DNA of 64,000 nt from Clostridia bacterium. Its GTDB lineage: Bacteria; Bacillota; Clostridia; Oscillospirales; Acutalibacteraceae. The DNA is taken from positions 1 to 64,000 of the forward strand of contig JAFXBF010000002.1 of NCBI GenBank assembly GCA_017516745.1, written 5' to 3'. How positions within the stretch are numbered: the first letter of the stretch is position 1; each line of letters starts with the position of its first letter. Shown here one piece after another: positions 55,163-62,259 of the stretch. The translations under genes were made by a program, and so were the position numbers. A model generated the notes under the pieces. The model had not been told where the DNA came from. It ran no database searches and worked only from the letters and a program-made list of their open reading frames with translations.

Positions 55163-55777
55163 ATGAGCAAAACCAAATCCACAAAAAAATACAAGCTCAA
55201 TCCGTTGGCGGTTGTCGCTCTGGTGCTTTGCGCCTTGATTGCGGTTTACTGCGGTACTACAGCCTGGCTTACAAGCGGTGTGCCGCTCAATCCTCTCCGT
55301 CTTACAAGTTTGCAGGATTTTGTTTACAGCATTGAAGTTTCAACCAATGGCGGTGAAACATGGGCGCCCAAAAGTGAGGTGCTCACCTTTGCCAAGGAAG
55401 ATATAGGCGATCTTGCCAACGTCTGCTTCAAAGTAAAGCAGGCAGGTAACGGTGTTGCTTTTACAAGAGTCAGAATTTCGCAGGAGTGGGTAATGTCGGA
55501 CGGTAAACGCCTTCAGGGTGAATACAACCTGCCCTTTATCGTTGCCGAAAATGATAAGCTCTTTGATAACAGATTTACTGATGGTTTCGTTTATTATAAA
55601 GGTGCTTTCCCGATAAGTGATGAAGGCGTTGAGATTTTCAGCGGTTTTGATTTCGCTAATTTCGATACCTCGGCTATTCCGAGCGGTGTGACACTGCGCA
55701 TTGATGTAACTGTCGATGCCGTACAGTTCAACAGATATCAGCAGTTCTGGGGTATTGATGCTCTCCCGTGGAGATAA
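55163..55777 (+). CDS. secreted or anchored protein with SipW-like AWL signal
   Basis: 204 residues. The basic start and hydrophobic helix (about 12-34) end in CGTTAWLTSG, a SipW-cognate site with Leu in place of Phe. The mature domain carries strand patterns (IEVSTNGGETWAPKSEVL, VCFKVKQAGNGVAFTRVRI) and ends in FWGIDALPW. It is the last gene with this kind of leader, and no peptidase immediately follows it; one of the five upstream would have to act. Whether it is cleaved or remains anchored cannot be decided from sequence. Confidence 0.62.
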   Translation: MSKTKSTKKYKLNPLAVVALVLCALIAVYCGTTAWLTSGVPLNPLRLTSLQDFVYSIEVSTNGGETWAPKSEVLTFAKEDIGDLANVCFKVKQAGNGVAFTRVRISQEWVMSDGKRLQGEYNLPFIVAENDKLFDNRFTDGFVYYKGAFPISDEGVEIFSGFDFANFDTSAIPSGVTLRIDVTVDAVQFNRYQQFWGIDALPWR

Positions 55778-55802
55778 CTGTAAAACAGGAGAATAAACTC
55801 AA

Positions 55803-56702
55803 ATGGCAAACAGAAGACAAAAAAAGAAAAAAAATGCCGCAGCCGCTCGTCAGGCTGCGGCTCAATATAAGGGCAAAAATGCTCCCGTAAAGGTTGCTGC
55901 TCCCGTGAAAAAGGCGGAGCCCAAGCCTGACCCTGTTCCCGAGGTGAAGCCTGAGCCCAAGCCCGAAATAAAGCCTGAGGTAAAGCAGGAAATCAAAAGG
56001 GAAGTAAAGCAGGAGAATAAGCCTGCCGTACCCGTAAAGCCTAAAAAAGAAAAGGCAAAGCCTGCACCGAAGAAAAAGCCTGTCAGGTTCAAGAAACCGA
56101 AGAAGAATTACGGCAAAATCATTGCCAAAAAGATTTCCGATTTCGGTATCAATAAGGTTGCTGCCATAATTCTTGCCGTCAGCGTGGTTATTGCTGCCGT
56201 GTGTGTTATTGCGTGGGTTTCTTCTTCACGCTTTTCCGTGCCCGATGAAGCTGTTATCGAGTACAGAGGCCGTACAATTCCCGATACCTCAACCTATATC
56301 GTGACTGATGACCTTGTTACCCAGTACGGCTTTGCGGATAATATGAAGCGTAAGGGCGATGTGGACGATTTCCGCTACTATGCGGCAACCGAGCTTGTTT
56401 TCCCCGAAAAGTACTCAAGCGCTAATCTCAATCTTGTAAATGTCTTTGACAATAACTGTGTGTTTATCGCAAGCATTGTCAATTCGTCCGATACGGTAAT
56501 TTACCGTTCGCTCGGTCTTGAGCCGGGTAAGGCACTATCCGATATATTTATCAGCGACCTTAAATACGGCAGACATGATATGAAGCTTGTCATTGCCGCT
56601 TACGACCCTGAAAGCTATGAGCTTATCGGTGTTCAGTATTCCGACCTTACTGTTCAGGTCGGCTTGGAAGAGGAAACAAAGGATGCAGAAAAACAAAGCT
56701 GA
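55803..56702 (+). CDS. single-pass membrane protein with Pro/Lys/Glu-rich cytoplasmic region
   Basis: 299 residues. The first 110 are cytoplasmic and extremely Pro/Lys/Glu-rich, with KPEPKPEIKPEVKQEIK-type repeats. A membrane helix follows (about 120-143). The external part of about 150 residues ends in a compact strand-rich domain (VFIASIVNSSDTVIYRS, LEPGKALSDIFI, HDMKLVIAAYDPESYE). The next gene encodes a shorter protein with the same kind of external domain. The Pro-rich arm could reach through the cytoplasmic face or bind a partner of the locus. The family is not recognised. Confidence 0.6.
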   Translation: MANRRQKKKKNAAAARQAAAQYKGKNAPVKVAAPVKKAEPKPDPVPEVKPEPKPEIKPEVKQEIKREVKQENKPAVPVKPKKEKAKPAPKKKPVRFKKPKKNYGKIIAKKISDFGINKVAAIILAVSVVIAAVCVIAWVSSSRFSVPDEAVIEYRGRTIPDTSTYIVTDDLVTQYGFADNMKRKGDVDDFRYYAATELVFPEKYSSANLNLVNVFDNNCVFIASIVNSSDTVIYRSLGLEPGKALSDIFISDLKYGRHDMKLVIAAYDPESYELIGVQYSDLTVQVGLEEETKDAEKQS

Positions 56703-57240
56703 AAAACTCAATAAAAAAAGCTTTGCACAAATGCTTAAAGAGCCCAAGGTTATGCAGGCGGCAATTATGCTCGCCATCAGCAGCCTTGTGCTTGCTATTG
56801 CTGTTTTTTCGCTTAATTCTCTCGGCTTTTTTCATATGCTTGCCGGTTTTACAATTCCCCGTGGCGCAGTAAAAGAGGGCGTTATTTATGAAAAAAATCA
56901 GATTACCGAAATACCCGAAGGGGAAATCCGTTACCGACTGAATACGGATATTGTTTTCGATAATCTCTATTGCCGTGGCAGTATAATGCTCGAAAACCCG
57001 AAGGTATCTCAATACGATCTGGAGTTCAAGTTCTACCTGCCGAAAAATCAGTCCGACCCGATTTATGAGTCACCCCGACTTAAACCCGGCGAGTGTATTC
57101 TCAACGACAAGCTGACGGATAAACTCAGCCTCAGAAAGGGCGATTACGCCTGCATCTGCGTTGTAAGTGCTTATAACGAAAAAGGCGAGTACTGCGGCAA
57201 AAACACCTGTACGGTGTATATAGATATTCTGGATAATTAA
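56683..57240 (+). CDS. single-pass membrane protein, paralogue of the preceding external domain
   Basis: 185 residues from MQKNKAEKL; a longer frame upstream lies inside the previous gene and has no ribosome site. A short basic cytoplasmic end precedes a membrane helix (about 25-47). The external strand-rich domain matches the preceding protein in order of segments: LEFKFYLPKNQSDPIYES, LKPGECILNDKL, DYACICVVSAYNEKGE. It starts within the end of the previous gene (20-base overlap), suggesting coupled synthesis and perhaps a complex. It is the last gene of the surface locus. Confidence 0.6.
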   Translation: MQKNKAEKLNKKSFAQMLKEPKVMQAAIMLAISSLVLAIAVFSLNSLGFFHMLAGFTIPRGAVKEGVIYEKNQITEIPEGEIRYRLNTDIVFDNLYCRGSIMLENPKVSQYDLEFKFYLPKNQSDPIYESPRLKPGECILNDKLTDKLSLRKGDYACICVVSAYNEKGEYCGKNTCTVYIDILDN

Positions 57241-57248
57241 ATAAAAAA

Positions 57249-57294
57249 GGCTTCCCCTTGAGGGGAAGCTGTCACTAAGTGACTGATGAGGTGT
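57249..57294 (+). repeat. palindromic dispersed repeat (GAGGGGAAG type), copy B
   Basis: gcttccccttgaggggaagc followed by tgtcactaagtgac and tgatgaggtg; the inner gtcac/gtgac forms a second hairpin. It is the same family as copies A, C and D. Confidence 0.7.
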
Positions 57295-57295
57295 A

Positions 57296-57328
57296 AACGC
57301 AGTACAGATTTCTGTTCTGCGTTTTTTA
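57296..57328. terminator. terminator at the end of the surface locus
   Basis: Twelve-base-pair stem with one mismatch (aacgcagtacag / ctgttctgcgtt), a four-base loop and a run of T residues. It lies between convergent genes and probably works for both. Confidence 0.75.
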
Positions 57329-57865
57329 ATAATTTTGAGCTTTAAGCTGGAAGTAGCTCTGTTCGTGCTTGCAAACGGGGCACATATTCGGGGCACCCTT
57401 GCCGATTACAATGTGTCCGCAGTTGCGGCATTGCCATATCATATCGTTATCCCTGCTGAACACAAGACCGCCCTCAATGTTGGAAATGAGCTTTCTGTAG
57501 CGGTTTTCGTGTTCTTTTTCAATTTCTGCCACCTGCTCAAAGAGATAGGCGATGTGGTCAAATCCTTCTTCTTTGGCTGTCTTTGCAAAGCCGGCGTACA
57601 TATCCGTCCATTCGTAGTTTTCGCCTGAGGCGGCATCCGTCAGGTTCCTTGTCGTGTCGGGGATGGCGTTGTCGTTAATCAGCTTGAACCAAATTTCGGC
57701 GTGCTCTTTTTCGTTTTTCGCCGTTTCTTCAAATATAGCGCCAATCTGTTCGTATCCGTCCTGCTTTGCCTTTTCAGCGTAGTATAAATACTTCGTGTGT
57801 GCCTGACTTTCGCCTGCAAAAGCCGCAAAAAGATTGTTCAGTGTCTTGCTGTCTTTAAGTTCCAT
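57326..57865 (-). CDS. rbr: rubrerythrin
   Basis: 179 residues, a short full rubrerythrin. The N-terminal ferritin-like four-helix domain carries the di-iron ligands ([11 protein letters not shown] near 17-27, [12 protein letters not shown] near 46-57, and [14 protein letters not shown]). The C-terminal rubredoxin-like domain has two Cys pairs (CRNCG and CPVCK). It reduces hydrogen peroxide in anaerobes, taking electrons from a rubredoxin or NADH-linked donor. An AAAGGA ribosome site precedes the ATG. It is transcribed alone, divergent from the peptidase E-like gene. Confidence 0.94.
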   Translation of the reverse strand: MELKDSKTLNNLFAAFAGESQAHTKYLYYAEKAKQDGYEQIGAIFEETAKNEKEHAEIWFKLINDNAIPDTTRNLTDAASGENYEWTDMYAGFAKTAKEEGFDHIAYLFEQVAEIEKEHENRYRKLISNIEGGLVFSRDNDMIWQCRNCGHIVIGKGAPNMCPVCKHEQSYFQLKAQNY

Positions 57866-57914
57866 AAATCACAATATCCTTTCTTTTATTTGAAAGGATT
57901 ATTGACAGCAATTA

Positions 57915-57943
57915 TTGCCGTTATTCTGAATTTGTGTTATAAT
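57915..57943 (+). promoter_or_regulatory. promoter of the peptidase E-like gene
   Basis: TTGCCG (57915-57920), a 17-base spacer and a consensus TATAAT (57938-57943), with GGAGG just before the ATG. Confidence 0.55.
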
Positions 57944-57972
57944 TTCAATATAAAGTCTGGAGGTAATTAACT

Positions 57973-58653
57973 ATGGGAAAAATTGTTGCGCTTGGCGGCG
58001 GCAGCTTTGAATACGGCGAAATGTGGCCGTTGCTTCGTCACATACGTTCATTGTGCGAAAAAGAAAATCCGAAGTGGCTCTTTTTGCCGACAGCTTCTTT
58101 TGATGATCCCGGCGATACGCCGATATTCCTTTCTGCTTTCAAAGAGGTAGGCGGTGAGGGGGATGTGCTCTATCTCACCGATGAAAGCCTCACTTATGAT
58201 GATATAAGAGCGGAAATTCTCGGCAGCGATATTGTCTATGTCGATGGAGGCAACCTCAAATTTCTTATGGATACATGGAACAAAACGGGCGCAACCGAAA
58301 TTTTTCGTGAGGCTTACGAAAATGGTATTATCCTTTCGGGCTTAAGCTCGGGCGCAATGTGCTGGTTTGACTGGGGCTGGGATGATTGTCTTGAGGGCGG
58401 CGTATTCACATTTGTCGAGTGCGTAGGTCTGCTGCCGTATTGCAACTGTCCGCATTACGAAAGCGCAAGCTGGCAGAATTTTAAGCACGAAATCAAAAAC
58501 CTTGGCTCTCACGACGGCCTTGCAATTGATAACGACGTCGCCGTAACCTTTATCGACGGCAAAATAGCAAACGTCCTCTCCGTAGAAGAGGGCAAAAAAG
58601 CTTGGCTTCTTAAAAAGGATAACGGCTTCAAAGAGGAATCGTTATCGGATTAA
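57973..58653 (+). CDS. peptidase E-like (S51 family) protein
   Basis: 226 residues of the class I glutamine amidotransferase-like fold used by dipeptidase E and cyanophycinase relatives. The nucleophile elbow is GLSSGAMCWF (the family pattern is GxSAGA), placing the catalytic serine near residue 126. The YVDGGNLKFLMDTW strand and the CNCPHYESASW histidine region are present. Family S51 enzymes remove N-terminal Asp from dipeptides; the substrate of this Clostridia subgroup is not known. It heads a small operon with two short genes. Confidence 0.8.
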   Translation: MGKIVALGGGSFEYGEMWPLLRHIRSLCEKENPKWLFLPTASFDDPGDTPIFLSAFKEVGGEGDVLYLTDESLTYDDIRAEILGSDIVYVDGGNLKFLMDTWNKTGATEIFREAYENGIILSGLSSGAMCWFDWGWDDCLEGGVFTFVECVGLLPYCNCPHYESASWQNFKHEIKNLGSHDGLAIDNDVAVTFIDGKIANVLSVEEGKKAWLLKKDNGFKEESLSD

Positions 58654-58666
58654 ACAGAGGGATGTT

Positions 58667-59284
58667 ATGGGTATTATCAGATTATTGCTTTCAATCGTGT
58701 GTTATATTCCGATTAATAAAGCATTAAAGAAATCGGCAAAATTAAAAATAAAAGCAAAACGCATAATTGCTGTTGCTTTATTGTTTGTATTATTTCTCGG
58801 TTTTGGTTTGCTTCCTGTTGAAGATTTGTTTGTTACGTTTTCAACGCCTCAATCCGCATACAGGTACCAGCGGTCTTATACTTACGATGTGGATTTGGTT
58901 GTTGAAGGCGAAAGTACGGTTTTGGTGGTAGGAAGCCACTGTTTCGGCCGTGCAGACAATGAGTTTGTTCTTTCGGCATTTGAAAAGAAGGAAGGCGGTT
59001 ATAAACTCGGCTTTACTTTTGAATTTAAGCCCGTTAACTTAGGTCAGTTGGATAATAAATACATATATCACGTTTACAAGCATACGGCCTCGGACGATTA
59101 TTATATCCACGTGATGTCTTCATTTGCTGTCAAAACGGATGTTGCAGACATAAGCGGTAAACCGTTTTCTTGTATACAAAAGGATGACCGATATTATTAT
59201 TACGGATATGCTCACCGTATGGAAGAGGGCTACAGCCTGATTATTGACGGCAAAGAATACAGTATTGACATTACAGAGGTATAA
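58667..59284 (+). CDS. membrane protein of unknown function
   Basis: 205 residues. It has a short N-terminal hydrophobic segment, then a basic stretch (KKSAKLKIKAKR), then a membrane helix (about 30-52), and a beta-rich external domain to the end. No known motif is recognised. It begins 13 bases after the peptidase E-like gene and is followed two bases later by a DUF6440-like gene, so it is probably part of one transcript. Confidence 0.55.
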   Translation: MGIIRLLLSIVCYIPINKALKKSAKLKIKAKRIIAVALLFVLFLGFGLLPVEDLFVTFSTPQSAYRYQRSYTYDVDLVVEGESTVLVVGSHCFGRADNEFVLSAFEKKEGGYKLGFTFEFKPVNLGQLDNKYIYHVYKHTASDDYYIHVMSSFAVKTDVADISGKPFSCIQKDDRYYYYGYAHRMEEGYSLIIDGKEYSIDITEV

Positions 59285-59286
59285 AA

Positions 59287-59469
59287 ATGTTTGACGATAA
59301 AAGATTTGAAAAAACCTATTCGCAGGGCACTTTGAACGTTACCGAAGTATGGGTTGACAGACAAACGGGCGTGAATTATGTATTCCACGCCTCGGGTAAC
59401 GCAGGCGGTATGACAGTCCTACTCGACCGTGACGGCAAACCCGTAATCACACCGATAGAAAACGGATAA
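59287..59469 (+). CDS. DUF6440-like small protein
   Basis: 60 residues. The pattern FEKTYSQGTLNVTEVWVDRQ (start), TGVNYVFHASGNAGG and LLDRDGKPVI matches small Firmicutes proteins of the DUF6440 type as I remember them. There is no signal peptide and it is strand-rich. It starts two bases after the preceding gene and is the last member of that operon. The function is unknown. Confidence 0.65.
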   Translation: MFDDKRFEKTYSQGTLNVTEVWVDRQTGVNYVFHASGNAGGMTVLLDRDGKPVITPIENG

Positions 59470-59518
59470 AAATTATAAATTTTATTTAACAATTTACAGT
59501 TTGTAGATATCTTTTGAT

Positions 59519-59573
59519 CACCTCATCCGTCATTTTCTTACGAAAATGCCACCTTCCCCTCGTAGGGGAAGGC
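59519..59573 (-). repeat. palindromic dispersed repeat, copy C
   Basis: Inverted orientation: cacctcatccgtca, inner hairpin ttttcttacgaaaa, then ccttcccctcgtaggggaagg. Confidence 0.65.
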
Positions 59574-59598
59574 AAGAAAAGTTACTGTTATGGATAAA

Positions 59599-59646
59599 GG
59601 CTTCCCTATTGAGGGGAAGCTGTCACCGTAGGTGACTGATGAGGTG
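59599..59646 (+). repeat. palindromic dispersed repeat, copy D
   Basis: ggcttccctattgaggggaag, then gtcaccgtaggtgac and tgatgaggtg, close in structure to copy B. Confidence 0.65.
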
Positions 59647-59744
59647 TATGCGGAGCATTTTATAAAACCGGAGCGTAGCGACCCTTATCTTTACGCTTTA
59701 CACATTACGAATTAGCTCGACAAACTGTATTTTTTAAAATTTTC

Positions 59745-59775
59745 TTGACATTTACCTTAGGTAAATAGTTATAAT
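59745..59775 (+). promoter_or_regulatory. MerR-type promoter/operator with 19-bp spacer
   Basis: TTGACA (59745-59750) and TATAAT (59770-59775) are separated by 19 bases, the over-long spacing that MerR-family activators correct by twisting DNA. A perfect palindrome with eight-base arms, attTACCTtAGGTAaat (59750-59766), fills the spacer. The downstream gene encodes a MerR-type protein, so autoregulation is very likely. Confidence 0.85.
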
Positions 59776-59801
59776 CGGCACGAAAGGGGGCTGAAAGCCT
59801 T

Positions 59802-61016
59802 ATGAAAATGAAAGAGGTTTTACAGCAAACAGGTCTTACCGACCGTGCCGTGCGTCTTTATGTGGACAACGGACTTGTCGCACCGAATATTGAAGAAAAT
59901 TACAGCGGAAGAAAAAATATCGAGTTTTCCGAAAACGATATTGACCGCCTTAAAAACATAGCCCTGCTTCGCAAAATAGGTTTTTCCATACCCGATATAA
60001 AGCAGATAGCCGAGGGCGGAGAAAATACAAAATCAATAATCGAAGCCTTTATTCAGCAAAAGCAGGAGAGCGTTGAAAACGATGCCCTTGTCCTCGAAAA
60101 ATTAAAAAGTCTTTCTTTTGATACTCAAATTACTATGGATAGCCTTTGCACTCAGCTTTCCTCTGCTGCCGAAAACAAGCAAGTCCCGCAGGAGGACTTA
60201 CAGCTTTCAAAAGCAGAAAAAATGCGTAGGGAAGATTATTTGGCATTTGCCGCTGTTGGCTTGATTTCTCCGATTATAATTGTCGGTGGCAGTATTATGA
60301 TTCATGAGCTGAGCCATAAGCATTTAATATATGATGTTGAGTGGCTTTCTATTATGCTTTATCTTTATGGCGGATGGCTTTTTATTATTGCTTTTTCGCT
60401 GATAATGCTGTTTATAAATAAGCCAAAATTTGTATCGGAAAAGAAACGGAAGGCACGAAAACATTTATCACGGCTGTTGCTGCTTCTCAATACTTTATTT
60501 GCATTCTGGGCGTTGGGCGGTAGTTTCTATGGACTTGTTTTTTCAACTTATAGTGATGAATATACTACTGACCCGAATGATTATCTGGTGCTTGACAGTT
60601 GTTATGACAGATATGAAGACGATATTATGAAAGTGTTTCCCGATGAAATTCCGGAATCAAGAGTGCTATACAATAAATTTTTCGAGAAGGTATACGACAC
60701 GACAACGGTATATTATTTCTATCAGCAATATGATTTTGATGATCGTTTTGACATATTTGCTCAGTGGGAGCTATATGGTGACGAATTTACGGAAGAAGTG
60801 TCGCTGAAAGAGAGCAATGCAATTGAAACCGTACAAAAAGGGGATTGGACTGTGTGCTTTTATGTGGGTGATGAAGAAGAATGGTATGAGAGAGAACACT
60901 ACATAGTAGCTTTTGCATATAACGATATAACAAATACTGTTCGGTATATAGCTACTTTTGACGCCGGATATGACGGCTCTTACAACGAGGCATATTATCG
61001 TTTGCTGGATTGGTGA
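59802..61016 (+). CDS. MerR-family regulator with membrane-spanning C-terminal region
   Basis: 404 residues. The N-terminal winged helix-turn-helix (about 1-72) reads MKEVLQQTGLTDRAVRLYVDNGL and LRKIGFSIPDIKQI, as in MerR proteins. It is followed by a dimerisation helix (about 73-115). Three membrane helices lie at about 147-168, 185-206 and 222-245, and an external domain of about 150 acidic residues follows. Membrane-bound MerR regulators are uncommon; the external part could sense a signal outside the cell. The promoter shows the expected 19-base spacer with a palindromic operator, and a strong AAAGGGGG ribosome site is present. The next gene overlaps or abuts it. Confidence 0.82.
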   Translation: MKMKEVLQQTGLTDRAVRLYVDNGLVAPNIEENYSGRKNIEFSENDIDRLKNIALLRKIGFSIPDIKQIAEGGENTKSIIEAFIQQKQESVENDALVLEKLKSLSFDTQITMDSLCTQLSSAAENKQVPQEDLQLSKAEKMRREDYLAFAAVGLISPIIIVGGSIMIHELSHKHLIYDVEWLSIMLYLYGGWLFIIAFSLIMLFINKPKFVSEKKRKARKHLSRLLLLLNTLFAFWALGGSFYGLVFSTYSDEYTTDPNDYLVLDSCYDRYEDDIMKVFPDEIPESRVLYNKFFEKVYDTTTVYYFYQQYDFDDRFDIFAQWELYGDEFTEEVSLKESNAIETVQKGDWTVCFYVGDEEEWYEREHYIVAFAYNDITNTVRYIATFDAGYDGSYNEAYYRLLDW

Positions 61017-61024
61017 AACCTAAA

Positions 61025-61510
61025 ATGAACAGAAAAAGAAAAATCATTATTACTGTTATCGCTTTACCGCTTGTAACAATTATTGGTTTTTTCGGTGTCT
61101 TTTTTGCCTTTTGTGTCCGAGATAGTGTTCGGCTCCAAAAGCCGTATGAATCAACAAGCGTTGAAGACCTCAGAAGTTGTTCAAGCTTTTTCGAAAATGT
61201 TGAAATGGAAAGCTGTAAATTTGTCTGGAATGGAACCGTGATTTTTATGGGCGGTGTTCTTGAAGCACAAGTCTGCGGCAGGGCAGACCTGACGGACGAA
61301 TATTATGAAAAAATAACCGAAGAGTACGAATGGAAAAAAGCTAAAAATTCCGACAAGGATTATTCCGATTATGAGAATGTGGAAATTCTTACGGAGTTTT
61401 TGCAAAATAATGAATACTACATATCCGACGGTTATGTCGGAAACTTGTCAATATGGGTGTACTTATCAAAGGAAGAAAAAGCCCTGTATTTTTATGACTT
61501 GATAGATTAA
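61025..61510 (+). CDS. membrane-anchored protein of unknown function
   Basis: 161 residues from the MNRKRK start, with GGTGA about eight bases upstream; a TTG five codons earlier would overlap the MerR gene. One N-terminal membrane helix (about 7-30) is followed by an external domain with a conserved-looking VEDLRSCSSFFENVEMESCK segment and three cysteines. No family is recognised. It follows the membrane-bound MerR-type gene by eight bases and is probably co-regulated with it. Confidence 0.55.
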   Translation: MNRKRKIIITVIALPLVTIIGFFGVFFAFCVRDSVRLQKPYESTSVEDLRSCSSFFENVEMESCKFVWNGTVIFMGGVLEAQVCGRADLTDEYYEKITEEYEWKKAKNSDKDYSDYENVEILTEFLQNNEYYISDGYVGNLSIWVYLSKEEKALYFYDLID

Positions 61511-61517
61511 AAAAACA

Positions 61518-61552
61518 AAGAGGTAATGCAATTCTAAACTGCATTACCTCTT
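61518..61552. terminator. bidirectional terminator after the MerR operon
   Basis: Perfect 13-bp stem (aagaggtaatgca / tgcattacctctt) with a nine-base loop between convergent genes. Confidence 0.8.
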
Positions 61553-61566
61553 AAACTTTTGAAAAA

Positions 61567-62214
61567 TTATTCTTCTGTAGGCTGTTCGTAATCCTGTAAA
61601 ACTGCTTCGTCGGGTTGGTATGTGTCAAGCGCTTGTTTTGCCTTGTAAATGTAAATGAGTTGTTTGATTTCTATAACAAGAAGCATTATAACAAACACGA
61701 CAGATATAACGGAAATCACAGCAGAAACGAGCGTAATAAGCTCTGTATCATACGAGTTGATTTTGTCGGGTGTCAGGTTAAGTATAGCGAATACCGAAGT
61801 TATTACAATAAAAACAGCATCCAATATCTCAACAAATTTACGCTTGTTCCAAAGTCCAAAAAGCTTTTGGTAATTCAGGTCAAGTCCCGTCTTTTCTTCA
61901 AGCTCACCAAAGCCTTTTATTATATAGTACAGGTAACACAAAGAGACTATAGCAGACGGAATTATCAGCGCTGCTGAAATCAAGGATAACGTGGTGTTGT
62001 CTTCCTTGAAAAATACTGCGAGTATTGTAAAAACGAGTGATTTTACAAGCATTGCAAGCATAAACGGAGTGGATTTACGAAATGAAACAACGTCGGGATA
62101 TTCGTTAATTCCGAGATAAATCAAAATAAATCCAATAAAATCCGACGCTATATCAAACCCGCCTATATCGAAGTCGATAAATATGAATAAATAACCAATA
62201 AATATTTTCAGCAT
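61567..62214 (-). CDS. multi-pass membrane protein of unknown function
   Basis: 215 residues with about five or six hydrophobic segments (for example IGYLFIFIDFDI, FIGFILIYLGI, LVKSLVFTILAVFF, AVFIVITSVFAILNL, VISVISVVFVIMLLVI) and a short acidic C-terminus. The FDIGG...DIASDFIGFILIYLG pattern near the start is shared with small uncharacterised Firmicutes membrane proteins. A GGAGG-like ribosome site precedes the ATG. It lies 45 bases downstream of manA on the same strand and may share its transcript. Confidence 0.6.
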   Translation of the reverse strand: MLKIFIGYLFIFIDFDIGGFDIASDFIGFILIYLGINEYPDVVSFRKSTPFMLAMLVKSLVFTILAVFFKEDNTTLSLISAALIIPSAIVSLCYLYYIIKGFGELEEKTGLDLNYQKLFGLWNKRKFVEILDAVFIVITSVFAILNLTPDKINSYDTELITLVSAVISVISVVFVIMLLVIEIKQLIYIYKAKQALDTYQPDEAVLQDYEQPTEE

Positions 62215-62259
62215 AACCTAACCTCCTTTATTTGCGAATTAATTCATAATTCCGAATTC

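Larger units (their letters stand above)
59470..59801. other. 332-base gene-free region with repeats and the MerR promoter
   Basis: It contains two opposite copies of the GAGGGGAAG-type palindromic repeat (59519-59573 and 59599-59646) and a partial copy of the ggagcgtagcgaccc repeat family (59651-59712). The promoter/operator of the downstream MerR-type gene is at 59745-59775. No coding sequence is seen. Confidence 0.65.
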
